64,000 nucleotides of DNA from Paraburkholderia solitsugae (GTDB lineage Bacteria; Pseudomonadota; Gammaproteobacteria; Burkholderiales; Burkholderiaceae): assembly GCF_013177695.1 (NCBI RefSeq), contig NZ_WOEY01000066.1:1-64000 (forward strand). The letters run 5' to 3'. The position numbers and the translations under genes are program-made. Below the pieces are notes generated by a model, which had not been told where the DNA came from, did no database searches, and worked only from the letters and a program-made list of their open reading frames with translations. Below are positions 60,838-64,000 of the stretch, piece after piece (position 1 is the first letter of the stretch; each line of letters begins with the position of its first letter).

Positions 60838-61620
60838 ATGAGCAAGATCGCCTACCGGATCGGCCAGATCGTGCCGAGTTCCAACACGACGATGGAAACC
60901 GAAGTGCCCGCCTTGTTACGGCTCCGTGAAACGCTGGCGCCGGAACGCTTCACGTTTCATTCGAGCCGCATGCGCATGCACAAGGTGACGAAGGAGGAAC
61001 TCGTCGCCATGAACAAGGAAGGTTTGCGATGCGCCGCGGAGCTCGCCGATGCCCGCATGGACGTGATGAGCACCGCCTGTCTTGTCGCGATCATGGCCAT
61101 GAGACCGGGATATCACCGCACAGTGGAGAGGGAGTTGGCCGAGGTGGTCAAAGCCAATCAGTGCGATGCGGCGGTGATGACTTCAGCGGGAGCGCTCATA
61201 GAAGGTCTGAAGATCATGGGCGCCCGCCGAATTTCATTGATGGCGCCTTACATGAAACCGCTGACCAAACTGGTGGTGGAATACATCGAGAGCGAAGGGA
61301 TCGAGGTGGTCGACGCGCTCTCATTCGAGATTCCCGATAACCTGGACGTGGGACGGCGTGATCCTATGCAGCTTCTGCAAGATGTGGGGACGCTTAACGT
61401 GGCGAATGTCGATGTCGTTGTCGCGTCGGCCTGTGTGCAGATGCAATCGCTGCCGGCTATCGATGTGATCCAGGCGCGGCTTGGCATTCCGGTGACGTCG
61501 ACCTCGGTGTGCACGACGCGGCGGATGCTCGACAAGCTGGGACTCGACGCAAAGATTCCAGGCGGAGGCGCGTTGTTGACGGAAAAGTTTGCGACGCCAG
61601 TGGCGCCGGCCGAGGCCTGA
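60838..61620 (+). CDS. Maleate cis-trans isomerase-like Asp/Glu racemase-family protein
   Basis: A 260-residue protein of the Asp/Glu/hydantoin racemase superfamily. The start IAYRIGQIVPSSNTTMETEVPALLR is nearly the signature of maleate isomerases (such as NicE and MaiA). The two catalytic Cys are Cys81 (STACLVAIM) and Cys199 (ASACVQMQSLP), in the expected places. Maleate isomerase converts maleate to fumarate, the last step of nicotinate-type ring degradation. The ATG lies two bases after the ligase stop, with AGGA inside the preceding codons, so translation is coupled. It predicts maleate as the pathway product. Confidence 0.85.
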   Translation: MSKIAYRIGQIVPSSNTTMETEVPALLRLRETLAPERFTFHSSRMRMHKVTKEELVAMNKEGLRCAAELADARMDVMSTACLVAIMAMRPGYHRTVERELAEVVKANQCDAAVMTSAGALIEGLKIMGARRISLMAPYMKPLTKLVVEYIESEGIEVVDALSFEIPDNLDVGRRDPMQLLQDVGTLNVANVDVVVASACVQMQSLPAIDVIQARLGIPVTSTSVCTTRRMLDKLGLDAKIPGGGALLTEKFATPVAPAEA

Positions 61621-61751
61621 CATGACCGCCGTCGAGGGTCTCGACACAGGCCCGAACGTCGTTCGATCGCCATACCCGTGGAATTTCGCAACCGTTTGAT
61701 GGAAGTCGCCGCGCAGCGCATGGCGCTCGAGTCAGACGCAGGAGATTGAGG

Positions 61752-62891
61752 ATGAACATCAATATCGTAGGAGGAGGGCCCGGCGGGCTGTTTCTCTCGT
61801 ATCTGGTCAAACGACGCTTTCCGGAGTGGACGGTCCGGGTCTTCGAACAGAATGACGCCAGCGCCACTTACGGTTGGGGCGTGGTGTTTTCGGATGTCGC
61901 GTTGTCGTTTCTCGAGAAATCGGACCCCGAGTTCTTCCGTCGGTTTACCGGCGGGCACGTGCGTTCGGAGCACATGGAAATCGTCCACCGCGGCGTGCAT
62001 GTGCCGATCCATGGCAACTGCTTTTCGCGAGTCGCCCGCATTGCATTGCTGCAGTTTCTGCATGCCGAATGCAGATCGGCGGGCGTCGATCTACAGTTCA
62101 ATGCTCGCGTGGATGATCTGGGCGCATTGCGTCAGGCTGATCTCGTGGTGGTGGCAGACGGTGTGAACAGCCGGACTCGCGCGCAATATGCGGATGCGTT
62201 CAAACCGTCGTTCGTGCAGCGTCGCAACAAATTTGCCTGGTACGGAACCAGCAAACCGTTTCATGCGGTCTCGCTGATCTTTCGCGAAACCGAATTCGGT
62301 GTTTTCATCGCCCATAGTTACGAGTACGCCGACGGGATGAGTACGTTTCTGATCGAAACGGATCCGCAGACGTGGGCACGCGCCGGATTAGGCAAGATGA
62401 GCGATGCGGACAGCCGGGCGTTCTGCGAACAGGTTTTCGCCGACGACCTGGACGGACACGGTCTGTTGTCGAACAAGTCAACATGGTTTGAAGCCGTGAC
62501 CGTCAAAAACGAGAACTGGCATCACGAGAACATGATTCTGATCGGCGATGCGCTGCGTTCGGTGCACTTCTCGCTCGGCTCCGGTACACGCATGGCGATG
62601 GAAGATTCGATCGCGCTATACGAAGGGCTGTGTGCCCACACGACTGATCTCAAGGCTGCGTTCGAGTATTTCGAGGCGTTGCGCCGCTCGGCTTCGGATC
62701 GTTTCCAACTGGCCGCGGCTAAGAGTCTTGATTGGTATGAAAACGTCGGTGACAAACTACATCTCGATCCGGTCAGCTTCACTTACGACTACATGCGTCG
62801 TACCGGACGTGTCACGCATGATGATTTGCGCAAGCGCGACGCCGAATTCGTTCGGCAATATGAATTGCTTCACGGCGATGCGGTGAACTGA
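61752..62891 (+). CDS. FAD monooxygenase, aryl-CoA hydroxylase (SdgC/VioD-like)
   Basis: A 379-residue class A flavoprotein monooxygenase. Features are the FAD motif NIVGGGPGGLFLSYL, WGVVFSD (the signature of salicylyl-CoA 5-hydroxylase and 2-aminobenzoyl-CoA monooxygenase-like enzymes), the FSRVARIALLQFLHAE strand, LVVVADGVNSRTR and ILIGDALRSVHFSLGSGTRMAMEDSIALYEGL. The ATG at 61752 is taken rather than a TTG six bases earlier. The enzyme family hydroxylates CoA-activated aromatics, matching the ligase two genes before. A 131-base gap after the isomerase holds no clear gene. It ends 157 bases before the transporter gene. Confidence 0.87.
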   Translation: MNINIVGGGPGGLFLSYLVKRRFPEWTVRVFEQNDASATYGWGVVFSDVALSFLEKSDPEFFRRFTGGHVRSEHMEIVHRGVHVPIHGNCFSRVARIALLQFLHAECRSAGVDLQFNARVDDLGALRQADLVVVADGVNSRTRAQYADAFKPSFVQRRNKFAWYGTSKPFHAVSLIFRETEFGVFIAHSYEYADGMSTFLIETDPQTWARAGLGKMSDADSRAFCEQVFADDLDGHGLLSNKSTWFEAVTVKNENWHHENMILIGDALRSVHFSLGSGTRMAMEDSIALYEGLCAHTTDLKAAFEYFEALRRSASDRFQLAAAKSLDWYENVGDKLHLDPVSFTYDYMRRTGRVTHDDLRKRDAEFVRQYELLHGDAVN

Positions 62892-62918
62892 AGCTGCGAC
62901 TGACGCACGCTTTTTTTT
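62891..62918 (+). terminator. Weak terminator candidate after the flavoprotein gene
   Basis: GCTGCG can pair with CGCACGC (six pairs with one bulged base) just before eight T residues at 62911-62918. Stem strength is modest, so confidence is low. If real, the transporter at 63049 is a separate unit or is expressed by read-through. A TCAATTGA palindrome at 62960-62967 and a TCGTCAA (62937-62943) resembling the upstream ACGTCAA repeats lie in the same gap. Confidence 0.35.
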
Positions 62919-63048
62919 GTTCGAAATTTGTCGTTGTCGTCAAATAAAAGATATGGAAGTCAATTGAATGATGGGTGAGTAGCGCGGTAGCGACGCGCCC
63001 ACTTACGCCAATCAGCACCCACTATAGAAATCAGGTTTGGAGACAGTC

Positions 63049-64000
63049 ATGGCATCGCCAGGTGAAGAGACCGCATTTTCGTTGTTCGACGGCCGGCCTG
63101 TTACCGCCATGCAGTGGCGCGTGCTCGGCCTATGCGCGTTGTGCATGGTGATCGACGGCTTTGATGTTCAGGCGATGGCTTATGCCGCTCCGACGTTGAT
63201 AAAAGCCTGGGGGTCCAGCCGCTCCGTGTTGGGGCCGGTGTTCGCAGCCGGCTTGCTGGGCATGTTCGCCGGATCGCTGGCGCTCGCGGGATTTGCTGAC
63301 AAGATCGGCCGCCGTCCGATGCTGATCGCGGCGACCGCCTGGATCACGCTTTGCATGACGCTTACGCCGTTCGCCAACTCGATCGACGCACTGATCGGCA
63401 TTCGTTTTGCCGCTGGTATTGGCATGGGCGCGATCGTTCCGAATGCGATGGCCCTCGCAGGCGAATACAGCCCGGCACGCATCCGCGTGAGCCTGATGAT
63501 GGCGGTATCGTCGGGCTACATCGTCGGCGGGGTGATCGGCGGCGGGATCGCGGCGCTCGTGATTGCGCCGTTCGGCTGGGGCGGCGTTTTTTACGCGGGC
63601 GCATTGCTCACAGCGCTGTTGTCCCTTTCAATGTTCGCGGCGCTTCCCGAATCGCTGCAATTTTGCCTGCTGCGCCACCCGCAAGCGCCACGTACCTTGC
63701 TACTGCTGCACCGGGTGGCGCCGGGGGGCGCCATGCCCACGCTGCCGCTCGCGAACAGCGTACTCAGCGGCAACACGCTGGCGATGCTGCTGGGCGAAGG
63801 CCGTCGAATCGTCACCCCTCTGCTCTGGGTTGCGAACTTCGCCAACATGCTTTGCGCGTACTTTCTCGCCGCATGGATTCCCGTGTTGATGAGCGGTGCA
63901 GGCTATTCGTCCAATCGAGCAGTGTTGGCAGGCACGGCGCTGTGGCTTGGCGGTCTGCTGGGCAATTTCGCGCTCGGCATGCTGATCGATCGGCGCGGCT
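63049..64000 (+). CDS. Aromatic acid:H+ symporter-like MFS (AAHS), cut by the window end
   Basis: The gene runs off the right edge: 317 codons are present and the end is missing. It starts MASPGEETAFSLFDGRPVTAMQWRVLGLCALCMVIDGFDVQAMAYAAPTLIKAWGSSRS. DGFD in helix 1 is the AAHS signature Asp, followed by ADKIGRRPMLIAAT in the 2-3 loop and RFAAGIGMGAIVPNAMALAGEYSPARIR in helices 4-5. AAHS transporters bring in 4-hydroxybenzoate, protocatechuate, gentisate and similar acids. It fits as the uptake step of the preceding operon. A possible Shine-Dalgarno is GGAGA, seven bases before the ATG. Confidence 0.88.
   Translation, partial: MASPGEETAFSLFDGRPVTAMQWRVLGLCALCMVIDGFDVQAMAYAAPTLIKAWGSSRSVLGPVFAAGLLGMFAGSLALAGFADKIGRRPMLIAATAWITLCMTLTPFANSIDALIGIRFAAGIGMGAIVPNAMALAGEYSPARIRVSLMMAVSSGYIVGGVIGGGIAALVIAPFGWGGVFYAGALLTALLSLSMFAALPESLQFCLLRHPQAPRTLLLLHRVAPGGAMPTLPLANSVLSGNTLAMLLGEGRRIVTPLLWVANFANMLCAYFLAAWIPVLMSGAGYSSNRAVLAGTALWLGGLLGNFALGMLIDRRG

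Noticed and set aside
61622-61749. Short reading frames (25 and 23 codons) between the isomerase and flavoprotein genes
   Set aside because: No family resemblance and no clear start signal; more likely untranslated spacer of the operon.

Overview
The window looks like an accessory, catabolism-rich stretch of a Burkholderiales chromosome, most likely Paraburkholderia or a close relative such as Caballeronia. The reasons are the high GC content, the Burkholderia-type trimeric porin at the left end, an intergenic inverted-repeat element of a kind common in this group, the density of LysR regulators (eight intact, one relic) and a complete iac/cat auxin-degradation island. I see no rRNA, tRNA, CRISPR array, insertion sequence or phage gene.

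Layout. (1) 1-5.6 kb: intergenic repeat, porin, amidase, MHS-type transporter and a divergent LysR regulator. (2) 5.6-17.6 kb: indole-3-acetic acid (IAA) catabolism genes iacG, iacE-H-I-B-A, a transporter and tautomerase pair (iacT1, iacY) and iacD-C. A FixJ-like response regulator, a soluble PAS histidine kinase and a LysR regulator are each placed divergently from one of the metabolic operons. (3) 17.8-20.8 kb: a GntR regulator, MFS transporter and isocitrate-lyase-superfamily enzyme lying between the iac and cat genes. (4) 20.9-25.5 kb: catR, catB-A-C and iacF, which take catechol (the end product of iac) through ortho cleavage and supply electrons to the IacCD Rieske oxygenase. (5) 26-30 kb: a lone SDR, then a LysR with phnW and a frameshifted phnX (2-aminoethylphosphonate use). 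(6) 30.2-37.8 kb: LysR, a GAF-GGDEF diguanylate cyclase, and a translationally coupled operon of a DUF2760 protein with two divergent Hsp70 paralogues. (7) 38-50.7 kb: LysR/oxidoreductase pairs, two DUF190 (PII-like) genes, an orphan PstS-type protein beside a phosphate-symporter-like MFS, a LysR relic and another MFS. (8) 50.9-56.7 kb: an unusual response regulator, a membrane histidine kinase resembling the CqsS/LqsS/PhcS quorum-sensing kinases, a hotdog thioesterase, two AraC-type regulators and a two-module tautomerase-like protein. (9) 57-64 kb: an apparent catabolic operon (hydrolase, VOC dioxygenase-like protein, acyl-CoA/AMP ligase, maleate-isomerase-like protein, aryl-CoA hydroxylase-like flavoprotein, then an aromatic-acid transporter cut by the window end) whose substrate I cannot name.

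How they work together. IAA would be oxidised by IacA (with the flavin reductase IacG) and IacE to dioxindole-3-acetate, then taken by the Rieske system IacCDF and accessory proteins to catechol, which CatA, CatB and CatC convert towards 3-oxoadipate. The genes for the final 3-oxoadipate steps are not in this window. The right-hand operon seems to activate an aromatic or heteroaromatic acid as a CoA thioester, hydroxylate and cleave it, and end at maleate/fumarate. The best candidates for undescribed biology are that operon, the LqsRS/PhcS-like two-component pair without an obvious signal synthase, and the double-Hsp70/DUF2760 operon.
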